Assembly (NCBI RefSeq): GCF_025399195.1
Contig: NW_026252091.1
Span: forward strand, 496,001 to 560,000
Origin: Umbelopsis ramanniana AG
Lineage: Eukaryota; Mucoromycota; Umbelopsidomycetes; Umbelopsidales; Umbelopsidaceae
DNA length: 64,000 bases
Reading direction: 5' to 3'
Part shown: positions 11,208-21,153 of the stretch, one piece after another
Layout of the letters: the number at the start of each line of letters is the position of its first letter
Position numbering within the stretch: the first letter of the stretch is position 1
Notes under the pieces: model-generated
What the model saw: only the letters and a program-made list of their open reading frames with translations
Databases searched by the model: none
What the model was told of the DNA's origin: nothing
Made by a program: the position numbers and the translations under genes

Positions 11208-11443
11208 TCGACAGTTGTAACGAATCATATAGTCAATATACCTAGCACTCTCTATAGTCAATATTCATTCTAGTATAGTTTAATTCTTGTTAAATTACCC
11301 ATTTTATGATCAGCGCACCCTCCCCTAAAAAAAAGAAAAAAAAAGTTTTGCTCACATGCATTAAAAATTTCGAGTGAGTTCCCCGAAGAAAAAAAAAATT
11401 GCTGATCGTGGATCGCTTCAGTCAGACATAATAATTTGCGCAA

Positions 11444-13099
11444 ATGTCGACACCAGCCAACTTGCAGTTTGACGATCAAGTGTTTGACTTTGCTTTTCAT
11501 CCGAACGAGGATGTCATTGCCGCCGGCCTTATAACTGGCGACATTCATTGGTAAGATTGGCCGTCTTCGGTAGACTTTTTTTTTTTTTTTTAAATAGCAC
11601 TAACACCTACCAGCTATCGTTACGGCTTAGAAGAAAACGTAAAGCTTTGGTCCGAACGACCGGGTAAAAAGTCAATTAGAGGGCTAGAATACAACGCTGA
11701 CGGATCAGGTATGCATAGGTTGCAAAGCAAAGAAATTAAAAAAAAAAAAAACTTACGCTCAGCTCATGTTACAGTATTGTATAGCATATCCAAGGACAAG
11801 TCTATCACGGCTATAGACGCAGCTGTAGGAACCACGAAATTGAAACTTTCTGCTGCTCATGAGTAAGTGACAATCATGACTTCTAAGAAACCTTATACAA
11901 GCCGCATACTCATCGTTTGACAGAAATCCATTGAATTCGCTCCTTATTCTCAATAACAATGTACTTGCGACCGGTGACGATCAGGGTATCATCAAGGTAA
12001 GCTGCATAGAATTGACCAAACGAAAAGCATGCCTGAGTTTCTCACACTGGTTTATTTCATAGCTATGGGATAATCGATCTCAAAAGTGTGTCATGACATA
12101 TGAGGAGCATGATGATTTCATTGCGGATATGACCTATAATAGCGACAAGAAAACGCTTATTGCAGTAGGGTGGGTTATGACGGTTTCATTTTGATCGCTT
12201 CTCATACTCGGTATACTGATGAGTTTTATAGTGGTGACGGCTTCCTTTCTACATGGGATATTCGGAAACCAGACGTTGTGGCCATGTCGGATTGTATGGA
12301 TGATGAGCTGTTATCAGTGCAGTTGGTCAAGGTGAGTAGACGGCATAAAACATGAACTCTCAGTACAGTCTCTCTCAAGTGGATGTGGTAGGAATCTCAC
12401 ATTTCTCTGTTTGTCAGAATGGAAAGAAAGCTATTGTTGGATCACAAGATGGAGTTCTCAGTTTATGGACCTGGGGTGATTGGGGTGACTACACTGATCG
12501 AATTCTGGGCCATCCTAATTCAATTGACACCATCTGTAAACTTGACGAAGACACTATTTGCACCGGTAGCAGTGATGGTCTTATACGGTATGTATTTGAG
12601 CACAGTATATAGTTGCCTGCGCATTCTATCTAACCCAATGCAACATAACAGAATCGTCTCCATTCTGCCCAACAAATTTGAAGGCGTCATTGGTGATCAT
12701 GGAGAGGAATTCCCAATTGAACGTATTCGACTAGCTGACAACAAGAAATATATGGGTAGCTGCGCACACGATAATAGCATTCACTTCTGGGACGTAGCTC
12801 ATCTTTTTGAAGAAGGAGGTGACGATGATGAAGAAGAGGAAGAAGTGACTGAAGACAAAGATGAAGTGAACCTCTCTACAAATGTTTCAGAAGATACTGT
12901 CACCAAACCAGCAGAGGCTGATTCCTCTGAGGAAGAAGAGGAAGAAGATTCGGATAGTAATGTCGACAACAGTGACAACGATGACAGTGATAATGAGAAA
13001 TCACGCCAACAGAAAAGAAAGAGAGGAAAGCAAATAGAAGGTCGTAATGCCAAAGCGTCACGCCAACAGGCAGCTTCGGCTTTCTTTGGAGATTTATAG
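11444..13099 (+). CDS. JIP5: WD-repeat protein JIP5 / WDR55 homologue
   Basis: About eight exons with 50-100-nt introns join in frame from ATG 11444 (MSTPANLQFDDQVFDFAFHP) to the stop at 13099. The first exon ends at 11550 and the second starts at 11614. WD40 blades are readable, for example VLATGDDQGIIKLWDNRS, GDGFLSTWDIRKPD, IVGSQDGVLSLWTWGDW, ICTGSSDGLIR and GSCAHDNSIHFWDV. The C terminus is a long acidic tract followed by a basic segment, ending in ASAFFGDL. This WD40 plus acidic/basic tail plus FFGDL ending is characteristic of JIP5/WDR55, a nucleolar protein needed for large ribosomal subunit biogenesis. The gene is convergent with the mitochondrial ribosomal gene downstream. Confidence 0.9.
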
Positions 13100-13325
13100 A
13101 GCATTTGTACATCCTTAATCACACCTTTTCATTATATTTCCAATTGATTTGTTAGTCTATCATTTTTCAAGTTTATTTTGAATGCTCTGTTGTAGCTAAG
13201 CCTTTGCAGAACGGAGGGTGGGTATTTTACATTGTGAGTCTACAGATAGGATTTTGAAAGATGGGGTGGGTTACCAATAGGTGTCAAAAAGATGCAACAG
13301 CTCAAACGTTGGGCAGTTCCTGCGC

Positions 13326-13775
13326 TCATGAGTTCTTTGCTGGAACAACTTCGACAGGAGGTGTGTAGTCGTGGTTCCAGCCTTGTGGTGATGGAGTTTC
13401 TGTGGGGATCTTCATTTCACGAGGGAAGGTGATATGACGACTTTTGACGATGGCGGCCTTGAACAATCTATCACTGGTCTTCTCCAGTTCATTCATAGCA
13501 GCACTCATCTTACGAAATTTCTTTTCAAGTTCACGATTTCTACGTTCACGTTCTTGATTTTGGTGCAATTTCCAAGCTCGTTCAATGGTCTCATGCTGCT
13601 GCAAAGCTTCGCCTTCGAGATTAGGCGTTTCTCGAGTAGGTTGCTCGAATAGAACACGACGAATGATCTCTAGTCTTTGGTCTCCACTTCCTCCTGTAAC
13701 TGGTGCAGGGGCTGCTGCTCGAAGAAGCTGTTGACGACTTAATGAAAGCCTTCCAGTGCGTGCAAAAAGAGACAT
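13326..13775 (-). CDS. MRPL40: Mitochondrial large ribosomal subunit protein mL40
   Basis: Single exon. The frame is open further upstream to an ATG at 13862, but I choose the Met at 13775 (MSLFARTGRLSLSRQQLLRA). It begins a good mitochondrial presequence, rich in R, S and L and free of acidic residues, whereas the upstream extension (MAWQSQTKLGDNF...) would bury it. The mature part has the mL40 signature: IIRRVLFEQP, then a helical RAWKLHQNQERERRNREL stretch, then a C-terminal RLFKAAIVKSRHITFPREMK and PPVEVVPAKNS. It is a structural component of the mitoribosome large subunit (yeast Mrpl28 family). Length (149 aa) fits the family. Confidence 0.85.
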   Translation of the reverse strand: MSLFARTGRLSLSRQQLLRAAAPAPVTGGSGDQRLEIIRRVLFEQPTRETPNLEGEALQQHETIERAWKLHQNQERERRNRELEKKFRKMSAAMNELEKTSDRLFKAAIVKSRHITFPREMKIPTETPSPQGWNHDYTPPVEVVPAKNS

Positions 13776-14229
13776 TGTTGTAGTGGGTAGGTGGAATGAA
13801 AGCGAAGCAGTCCTATGGAAAACAAAATTATCCCCTAATTTTGTTTGACTTTGCCAAGCCACTCAATTGCCAAAGTTTTAAAAAAATGCCTTGTCAAGAA
13901 ATTTCATCTCTGTGGCAGGTCTGGACGTTGGAGTATATGTTCCGGTGATGTTGATATACCAATTACTAGCTGCTCAAGTGTGAAAGTAAAATCAATATTA
14001 CGACATGAAGTTCAAAAACTGTTTGTCTTCCAATGTGAGCTATGTCTAGATAATCTTCCAACCACCATCAAACTCATTTAACTGCCAAGCATGATGTTGG
14101 GAAAATAAAAGGCAGGAAAAGTGTAAAAGATTTACTAAACATCGTATCGGAATCAGTCCTATATCAAATGGGCAAAGGCAGGACGATTTATTGGGGCGGC
14201 ATAGCCAAAATGGCACGTACCCAGACGAG
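13776..14229. other. Intergenic region between divergent genes
   Basis: About 450 bases separating the minus-strand mL40 gene from the plus-strand hypothetical gene; both promoters should lie here. An open frame at 13845-14081 has no domain signature and is not called. Confidence 0.45.
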
Positions 14230-14790
14230 ATGGATATAAAACGCCATGTCGACAAAGAATTTTTAAAACGGATCTTTTACCGCTTAGTCTATGCGATAAT
14301 GCGCCATCTCAATATACCTCGATTCTCCGGACATAACAAGGTCCTACCGTCTCCCACAAGCACAACATATAGCAATCGAAGTGCATTGGAAAGTGATGAA
14401 AGTGATCTCGACAGCTCCTCGTCAATGATCAGCATGTGCCAATTGTCGTCTCCGTCCAACATAACCCAACTTCGATCTATACCGGATGCATTGATTGAAG
14501 CTACATTACCCAGCTATCATTCTGGATTTCAGTTTTCCTCCAATAACGGATATGATAGTTCTACATACACACGAAGAGCAAGTGTATTCCATGAACGGTT
14601 TGATCTCCTCGAATTGTATCCTAGAGACCCACTTCGCCGGACCATCTACCAGCATGAATCACACTCGGAGCCCGCTATGAGATCAACTTATGGATATGGA
14701 CCTAGAAGAATGAGCCGGGAAAATTCTGTTCAAAGGATAGCACATATGTTCAGAAATATGATGGGTGTCAGCAGACACAGGAAGCTTTAG
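14230..14790 (+). CDS. Hypothetical protein, serine-rich
   Basis: Single-exon frame of 186 aa from ATG 14230 (MDIKRHVDKEFLKRIFYRLV). The frame is open back to about 14095 but has no earlier ATG. The N terminus is a basic amphipathic stretch (KRIFYRLVYAIMRHLNI), the middle is rich in Ser, Asp and Tyr (SALESDESDLDSSSSM), and the C terminus is basic with a possible helix (SVQRIAHMFRNMMG). I do not recognise a family. The basic ends and Ser-rich middle could fit a regulatory or membrane-associated protein, but nothing in the sequence proves it. It could instead be a chance frame, although 186 codons is long in DNA this AT-rich. Confidence 0.55.
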   Translation: MDIKRHVDKEFLKRIFYRLVYAIMRHLNIPRFSGHNKVLPSPTSTTYSNRSALESDESDLDSSSSMISMCQLSSPSNITQLRSIPDALIEATLPSYHSGFQFSSNNGYDSSTYTRRASVFHERFDLLELYPRDPLRRTIYQHESHSEPAMRSTYGYGPRRMSRENSVQRIAHMFRNMMGVSRHRKL

Positions 14791-14990
14791 CGAAGTATTT
14801 TGCTGGGGTACGTTGACTATGGTACATAATAAAAAGAGTTTCATTGTATTTTATGACAGTTAAAAAAAAAGGGATTGAATGTGTATGTGCATTTTATTAT
14901 GGAGAATTTTGACTTGTGTTTGGGAAGTTGGTGCCATGAAGGGTACATTATCTTTCCGCTCTAACCTGTTCAATTTTGACATGATTCCCA

Positions 14991-15947
14991 TTAATCGGTC
15001 TTACCGAGCCAAGAGACATTCAATTGAGAGGAGTGTGGTTGCGAGATGATATCGCGATACATATCAACTTTTCTAGCGTTCCGATATCTGTATCCACCAG
15101 CCTGTTCCAGCTTTTCTGGTGTGCATACAGCCGTACAGTAAGTATCTTTGAAGCCAGTGCATTCGTCTAAAATTTGACCGAAAGGATCAATGATCATGGA
15201 ATGACCACATTTGACTTGGCCGTCCTCTTCACCAATAGGGTTAGTGAAAACAGCAAAGATTCCATTGTCATAGGCACGAGCCGGAAGCCACTTCATCAAC
15301 CATTCTCTGCCGCTTGGCCCATCAAATTCAAGACGCAGTCTCACGGGATCCAGCTCGCGGTTGCGCCATAGTTCAGGGCTAACATGTCTTGTGCCAGGCA
15401 AGTAGTCTCTCTTGGTACAACCGGTAACATGAGGCATGAACAAGATTTGAGCTCCCATGAGCGCAGTTGCACGTACATTCTCGATGACATTATTGTCGTA
15501 ACAAATCAGAATACCAGCAGTCCATCCAAGAAGATCAAAGGTCACATATTGAGTACCCGGTGATAGGTACTTGCTAACGAATGGATGAATCTTTCTGAAT
15601 GACGCAATAACCTTGGTGTCGTCGACACAAAAGTAAGTATTGTAAACCTTGTCTTCATCGTCCTTTTCAAAAAGGCCGGCAAGGATAATAATACCAATCT
15701 CTTTGGAAAACTTAATTAGCTGTTGGACGCTTTCTCCATCCGGAATCTTCTCTGAAACTTGAAGCAGCTCTTCTTTTGTCAGCCTTTGGGCAAACGTGTA
15801 ACCAGAGATACTGCATTCATGAAAACTGATGACTTGACATCCCTCGGTTTTAGCTTGCTTTGCCAATTCATACATTTTGGACAAATTGTATGCCTTGTCA
15901 CCGCTCTTGTTCTCAAATTGGACTGCTGCGATCTTTAGGGGTTGCAT
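14991..15947 (-). CDS. Nitrilase-superfamily carbon-nitrogen hydrolase
   Basis: Intronless 318-aa frame from ATG 15947. The three catalytic residues of the nitrilase fold are present: Glu44 (FHECSISGY), Lys119 (FRKIHPF) and Cys149 (ILICYDNN). The enzyme should hydrolyse an amide, carbamoyl or nitrile C-N bond through a cysteine thioester, in the cytosol (no targeting signal). The substrate cannot be read from sequence. The overall shape, including an ELDPVRLRLEFDGPSGREW insertion and a long C-terminal RKVDMYRDIISQP tail, is unlike the short Nit1/Nit2 (deaminated glutathione/omega-amidase) type and resembles uncharacterised fungal and bacterial aliphatic amidohydrolases. It lacks introns while most neighbours have several. 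Confidence 0.9.
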   Translation of the reverse strand: MQPLKIAAVQFENKSGDKAYNLSKMYELAKQAKTEGCQVISFHECSISGYTFAQRLTKEELLQVSEKIPDGESVQQLIKFSKEIGIIILAGLFEKDDEDKVYNTYFCVDDTKVIASFRKIHPFVSKYLSPGTQYVTFDLLGWTAGILICYDNNVIENVRATALMGAQILFMPHVTGCTKRDYLPGTRHVSPELWRNRELDPVRLRLEFDGPSGREWLMKWLPARAYDNGIFAVFTNPIGEEDGQVKCGHSMIIDPFGQILDECTGFKDTYCTAVCTPEKLEQAGGYRYRNARKVDMYRDIISQPHSSQLNVSWLGKTD

Positions 15948-16266
15948 ATGAAGATTCTTTCTTTCGATTGTTTAATGAGAGTCGTGGAAGATACGACCTG
16001 AATATATAATTTTTTAGAGAGCTAAAAATACGCTTTTCTTCCTCAGGGTCCATTCTATTTTAATCCCCGGGGATGACACTTTCACTTTGCCCACGCATTC
16101 GTTTTCAATCAATTCAGCGAAGGAACGTTGGATAAATGATACATCTACATAAACCAGCCAATCAACACAGTATATCTATTCCCACCTCTATCAATGATAT
16201 ACGAGATATCAGCACAATATCATTTTTTACCAATATAATAGCATTAGTAATACGATTAATGTGGAG
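15948..16266. other. Intergenic region upstream of the nitrilase gene
   Basis: About 320 AT-rich bases. The nitrilase promoter lies at the left end. The right part is in frame with the interrupted ORF that follows, open back to a TGA near 16195. Confidence 0.4.
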
Positions 16267-16572
16267 ATGCATTCGCTTGTCCAACATTCATTTGAAGTCT
16301 CTGGTAAAACTGCCTTTCGGATAACTGCGGTCACTTTTGTCAAAGACATCGATCAACTATCTTCAGCTGGTGTTGTTCACAATTGATTCCCCACTGGTTC
16401 CTTTATATGGTCTATCCGATCTACCACCATCAATCAGACTGATGCGCAGCACCACAAAATTTTCCCTGACTTTGAGCAAATCGAATTCATACTACGACAC
16501 TTCAACCTGGGCAGTCTTGATTGTGCCACCTGGACTTCTGAACTGTTGTTCTTCGATACTCACTCTCAATGA
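16267..16572 (+). pseudogene. Possible gene remnant: 101-codon frame broken by one TGA
   Basis: From ATG 16267 the frame reads MHSLVQHSFEVSGKTAFRIT and on to VKDIDQLSSAGVVHN, meets a TGA at 16384-16386, then continues in the same frame with FPTGSFIWSIRSTTINQTD, IFPDFEQIEFILRHFNLGSL and CATWTSELLFFDTHSQ before a TGA at 16570. The residue composition of both halves looks protein-like and not intergenic. I could not find GT-AG sites that would remove the stop in phase. The family is not recognised. It may be a decayed gene or chance. Confidence 0.35.
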
Positions 16573-16724
16573 TATAAGAATCTTCATACTGGTAAACTGT
16601 TTCAAAATTTGGCATAGTATTCAAGTTAATTTTGGTACTTTAGAATAAAGTGAGACAGTAGGGTGAATTTCTTTTTCAGCTTTTGGTAGATCTGTCTGTG
16701 ATTCAAAATTTTCCAATTTACCGA

Positions 16725-18097
16725 ATGTTACGGATTCCTCGTTTGACGCGTTCAATTTGCTTTCGCGGAATGGAATCAAGTAAAAGGAAAATCTCGCAAG
16801 TCGATGGTACGGCTGGGTCCGTAGACAAAGAAAACAAAAAGAAAACCACTGCTTCTCCGGCACGGCAGTCATCACTCTTGTCAATGTGGGGAGCTAAATC
16901 TACAACAGACAAAGCGGTATCTTCGCTAGCTGTCGCGAAAGCTGCGCCCATTAATAAATCTGATCTCGAGAAGGATTTGACAGAGGAGCAAAAGACCCTT
17001 CTGAAGCTCGAGCTCGAAACTCTTAACCCGGAATGGCTGCGAATCCTCAAACCCGAGCTTACGAAACCTTCTTTCTTAAAGGTATGTACTACTCAAACTT
17101 ATTGGAGGTCACTCCATTTCACCTGTCAAACTAAATCGCGAGATTTTCAGCTCAAATCTTTCTTGGAAAACGAGAAAAAGCAAGGAAACAAAATATTTCC
17201 ACCTGGTAAGAGATCTTTGTTGTTTAAAAACTTTCGACTTTGGGCCAACTCTGATACACTCTCGAAGAAAACGACATCTACAGCTGGTCAAACTTTACTC
17301 CCGCTTCCAAAGTGAAGGTTGTAATATTAGGGCAGGATCCTTACCACGGAGATGGACAAGCGCACGGCCTTTGCTTTTCAGTCAAAAAGGGGGTTCGAGT
17401 GCCTCCTTCTCTAGTCAACATATATACCTGTGTAAAAAATGATTACCCAGATTTCAACAAGCCAAACCATGGGTAAGCACCAAACCCAGGCTTCCGTTTA
17501 CTTGTTCTCTTTTAACATGACACACTTGCAGCTATCTCGAAAACTGGGCAAAAGAAGGTCGGCGACCACTCTCAATTTATGCTCCCACAATGATGGTGTA
17601 CTAATACTCAACTTGTCTTGTAGGGGTGTTATTGCTAAACACATCCTTAACTGTCAAAGCTCATGAGGCTGCAAGTCACGCAAACAAAGGATGGGAGGAA
17701 TTGACAGGTAAGGTTTAGACAAAGGAGAATTAGAGCCAACAATGGGAATTTGCCATTATTTCTGTCACTAACTGATGCTCGACATTATCATGTTATAGAT
17801 GCCGTGATCAACTATGTAAATGAAAAGAAAAGCGGAGTAGTCTTTATGCTTTGGGGTGCACACGCTCAGAAGAAAGGTGCCAAAATCAACAAATCGGTTA
17901 GTTTATTTCGAGGTGTATGAGATGTATTTTTCCTTTGTACTGAGCATGCCATTTAGAAACACTTGGTTTTGAAAGCCGTCCACCCTTCGCCTCTCTCTGC
18001 ACATCGAGGCTTCTTGCAGTGCAACCATTTTGCGACTGCAAACAAGTACCTGCGAGATAACGCAAAGGATGAGATTAATTGGAACTGTTTGACATAA
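16725..18097 (+). CDS. UNG1: Uracil-DNA glycosylase (family 1 UDG)
   Basis: Seven exons (16725-17081, 17151-17205, 17268-17472, 17532-17557, 17624-17707, 17799-17896, 17957-18097) give 321 aa. The enzyme excises uracil from DNA and starts base-excision repair. Family motifs: water-activating loop [28 protein letters not shown], and the DNA-intercalation and catalytic His motif [11 protein letters not shown]. The N terminus has the QSSLLSMW segment that resembles the PCNA-binding QxxLxxFF box. Two ATGs are in frame: 16725 gives [15 protein letters not shown], a basic mitochondrial-type leader; 16770 gives MESSKRKIS, a nuclear-type N terminus. This mirrors the dual mitochondrial/nuclear isoforms known for UNG. 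Exon 4 is only 26 nt, and the intron after it begins GTCGGC, a weak donor. Confidence 0.95.
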
Positions 18098-18388
18098 TGG
18101 ATGTTGCTTGTAGTTGGAGTTATCTTTCATCCACTATTGCTAAGAAGCAACTTTACCGAAAATAAAGTCATTAACTACCGCACAGCACTCTAAATGAAAA
18201 TCTAAGCCATTGATACCTGATTACGATGAAAGCTTGGTTGATAATGCACTTTGTCTAGAAAGCTAAGTTTACGCCAATGTAAATTTTCCCGGAAAATTCA
18301 AAAAAGCTTAATTTCAATGCTAGCTCACTTGTAAATATATCAGGATGTTTTGCTAAAGTTTATAGTGAAGGGTGATAGTGATTATTCT

Positions 18389-20826
18389 ATGCTTTTCAGG
18401 GCCTTTTCTTCAAGTAAGCGACAAGCAGATAGGAAGAAAAAGTGAATATAGGTCAATGGTGTCAAATATAACCATTGAAAATGGAGCCAGGCGGCCACAG
18501 ATTTCAAGTGCATATTGCAAAGATGTCAATTTCTCGCCACAAATTTCTTTTATCACACTTTACCTTTCGTTTGGGTTCGCTTTCTTTCTGGTTTTACCTC
18601 TATTCATTTATTTTTCTACTGCAGAAGCCATCCGGAGGTAAGGTTTAAGTGTGCACCTATCGACTTGTTCCATTCATAGATCTTAAAGTAGTTCTCTTGT
18701 AGTTCAACCCGGAATATTACGCACTATACCAACAACTTTAATTCCCTACGAGCGAAAAGAAAGGAAGAACAGCCATCAATGACAAAGAATCCTTCGAAAA
18801 AAAGTACACTTCAACAATTCGGAAAGCGTTCTCGATCGTTGCGCTTCGGTGAATTTTTTGCGAGATTTCCAAACCTGCGCAAATCTCAACCACATTTTGA
18901 AGGTAAGATAGTTGGCGAAAAATTATTTTGGTTTTTATCTAATCGCTAAAGACTTCTTCGATGTATTTAGTTGTGGTATCTCCAGACCAATTTGGAAGCG
19001 TTGCTGACCCCGAAAATGCACTGATATTTGGAGCATCATTACATGACATACTAGAGCGTGCTCCTTTCACTACCAAAGGACGCCTCTGTATTCCATATGT
19101 ACTCCATCGTTGCTTTTCAGAAATCTCGAAGAAAGGTGCGTATGGCAGCTTTGAATAATGATCACTAGTATTATAAAGTTCAGCCTTGGCTGATATAACC
19201 ATATCTGCTTTAGGTATTCGCAGTGAAGGATTATTCAGATTATCAGGCTCTGCACCAAAGATCTTGCAATTAGAGAGCATTTTTAGCCAGGAGCCACATT
19301 TTGGGAAAGATATTGACTTGAGTGCATACGACGTTCATACTTTGGCTGGTACTTTCAAGAAATTGCTGAGAAGCCTGCCAGAGCCTGTGATCCCGCATCA
19401 TCTCCATGTTTACTATTTGAATGGATATCGTATGTTTTCTATTCTAATTATGAATGTGGAGTGTGTCATTTCATGCTAACCACAGTTTATCTATTAACAT
19501 GGGTAATTCATTTTAAGGCAAATCTGCCAGCGATGAGCAAAATCTCTCAATACTTTCCAGTCTTGGCCATCGTATGGACGCAGAGCATTTTGACCTCCTC
19601 AAATATATTATCGCAGTCGCCGCGTATGTGGAGAGTGAGAAAGAGAGTAACAAGATGACTTCAGAGGCACTTGCTATCGTACTTGCACCAACTTGCACCG
19701 GGCTAGACGGTATCATTAACAAACTTCCAGCAACTGCTAATCGCATGTCAGCTTCAATGGGACGTACATCAAACGGTAGAACCTCAACCACCTCAAACAA
19801 TGTACTTCAACTAAGTGTTGTAAAGGATCTGGAGCAATGGACATCCTTGTTTCAATTCATGATCAATTACCATGAAGAACTCTTACAGAACTGGACAGGC
19901 GAAAACCAAAGCGAAGACCAGGTCAGTTGAAAGATGCCATTTAATACTAATGCAGTCATTATATTCTTTACTGATCCAAGAAGGTTCAGGAAAGCGCTGA
20001 ATCCATTCAGGAAAGTGCTTCAGAAAGTGAAATAGATGCAGAGTCAGAAGTTCTTCCAAGTCCAGTTTCATTAGAAGCAAAAGAGGAAATCCCAGCTCCT
20101 GTCTCACCTTTGAGGACAGATTTCAGGTTGTCATTTGAGGACTTTGTCCTGCCTGAATTATCTTTGGAGTCACTAACTTCAAGAGAAACCAGGTCAGAAG
20201 GTTATGAAAATATAGACATAGGCAGCAGCACTCTAAATGTATCACAAGGCGATAATAGCTCTACAGAATACTTTACTCCTATCTCCGAGCGTCCTGACGA
20301 GGAAACTCAAGATGATAACAATTCGGAGAATAGTGAAGAAGAGCTGCAAGATAGCGAGGAAAAGCAAGCACAGGAGCATGGACATCAGGGAGAGAGCCAT
20401 TTCCAGGGCCAAACATCAAGCACTTTTCCAAGTGCACCTACTCCTAGAACCCCAAAAACACCTAGAGAAGAATTGATGGCGTTGAAATCAGGTCGAGAAA
20501 ATATGTACAATCAATTATTACGGCAGTGGAAGTCTCGAGAAGAGTCACGATCACCAAGAGCCACAAGGAGTCGCTCCCAGACAGGTTCCGGTGCTTTCAG
20601 CCGTTCCGTACTGTGCACATCTACGCAGGTAGCTCCTGCTGCCGTTCCAGCCCCACAACTGGTGATTCTATGCGAGGGTGATATTAAGGAACGCGCCATA
20701 GAGGAAGATGTGGTTCCATTGACGCCAAAGACAGAACAACAGGGAATGAAAACCATCTTGACGAGGCATTCCATAGATAGTGGAGTGTACAGCGCAGACG
20801 GATTATCTTTGAGCGATCTAGAGTAA
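18389..20826 (+). CDS. RhoGAP-domain protein
   Basis: Seven exons fit one frame: 18389-18413, 18625-18637 (a 13-nt microexon), 18703-18902, 18971-19135, 19214-19429, 19518-19921 and 19981-20826, about 622 aa. A basic N terminus (~75 aa) is followed by the RhoGAP domain at about residues 85-310. Its arginine finger lies in GIRSEGLFRLSGS, the second conserved block is VHTLAGTFKKLLRSLPEPVI, and the third is KMTSEALAIVLAPT. The C-terminal ~270 aa are acidic and Ser/Pro-rich, with TPRTPKTPREEL-like sites suited to proline-directed kinases. It should accelerate GTP hydrolysis by a Rho/Cdc42/Rac GTPase and act in polarity or cytokinesis. The specific target is unknown. The alternative start using the upstream hydrophobic open frame (18372) was rejected, because that stretch is a polypyrimidine intron end. 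Confidence 0.9.
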
Positions 20827-21153
20827 TCACACAGTGTTCCATGGTATATCTAGAGATCATAAAAAAATGTACTTCCTCTTTTTAAACCATTTTTTCCCCC
20901 AATGTTTGGCCTCGCGATACTTCAACGCATTAAATCCGGCAGTGAATGTCTTTATGATCATCATGCGACCAAGCGATTGCGGTGTCTTTGATCACCTTAT
21001 TATAGATATGCATTTGTTCATCGCAGTGTAGCTTGAAGGACAGCAAAACCACATAGAATATATTGTACAAACGTCATCGAACACAATTGATGTCATGTGT
21101 ATTGTATCCCTAACACGAAGACAGCAGACAATGATTACACAAATATAAAAAAA
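20827..21153. other. Convergent intergenic region
   Basis: About 330 bases between the 3' ends of the RhoGAP gene and the minus-strand gene; AT-rich, expected to hold both polyadenylation regions. No gene seen. Confidence 0.5.

Noticed and set aside
18372-18641. Hydrophobic N-terminal extension for the RhoGAP gene
   Set aside because: The hydrophobic residues come from a polypyrimidine intron end; a donor at 18414 and a 13-nt exon give a better model.
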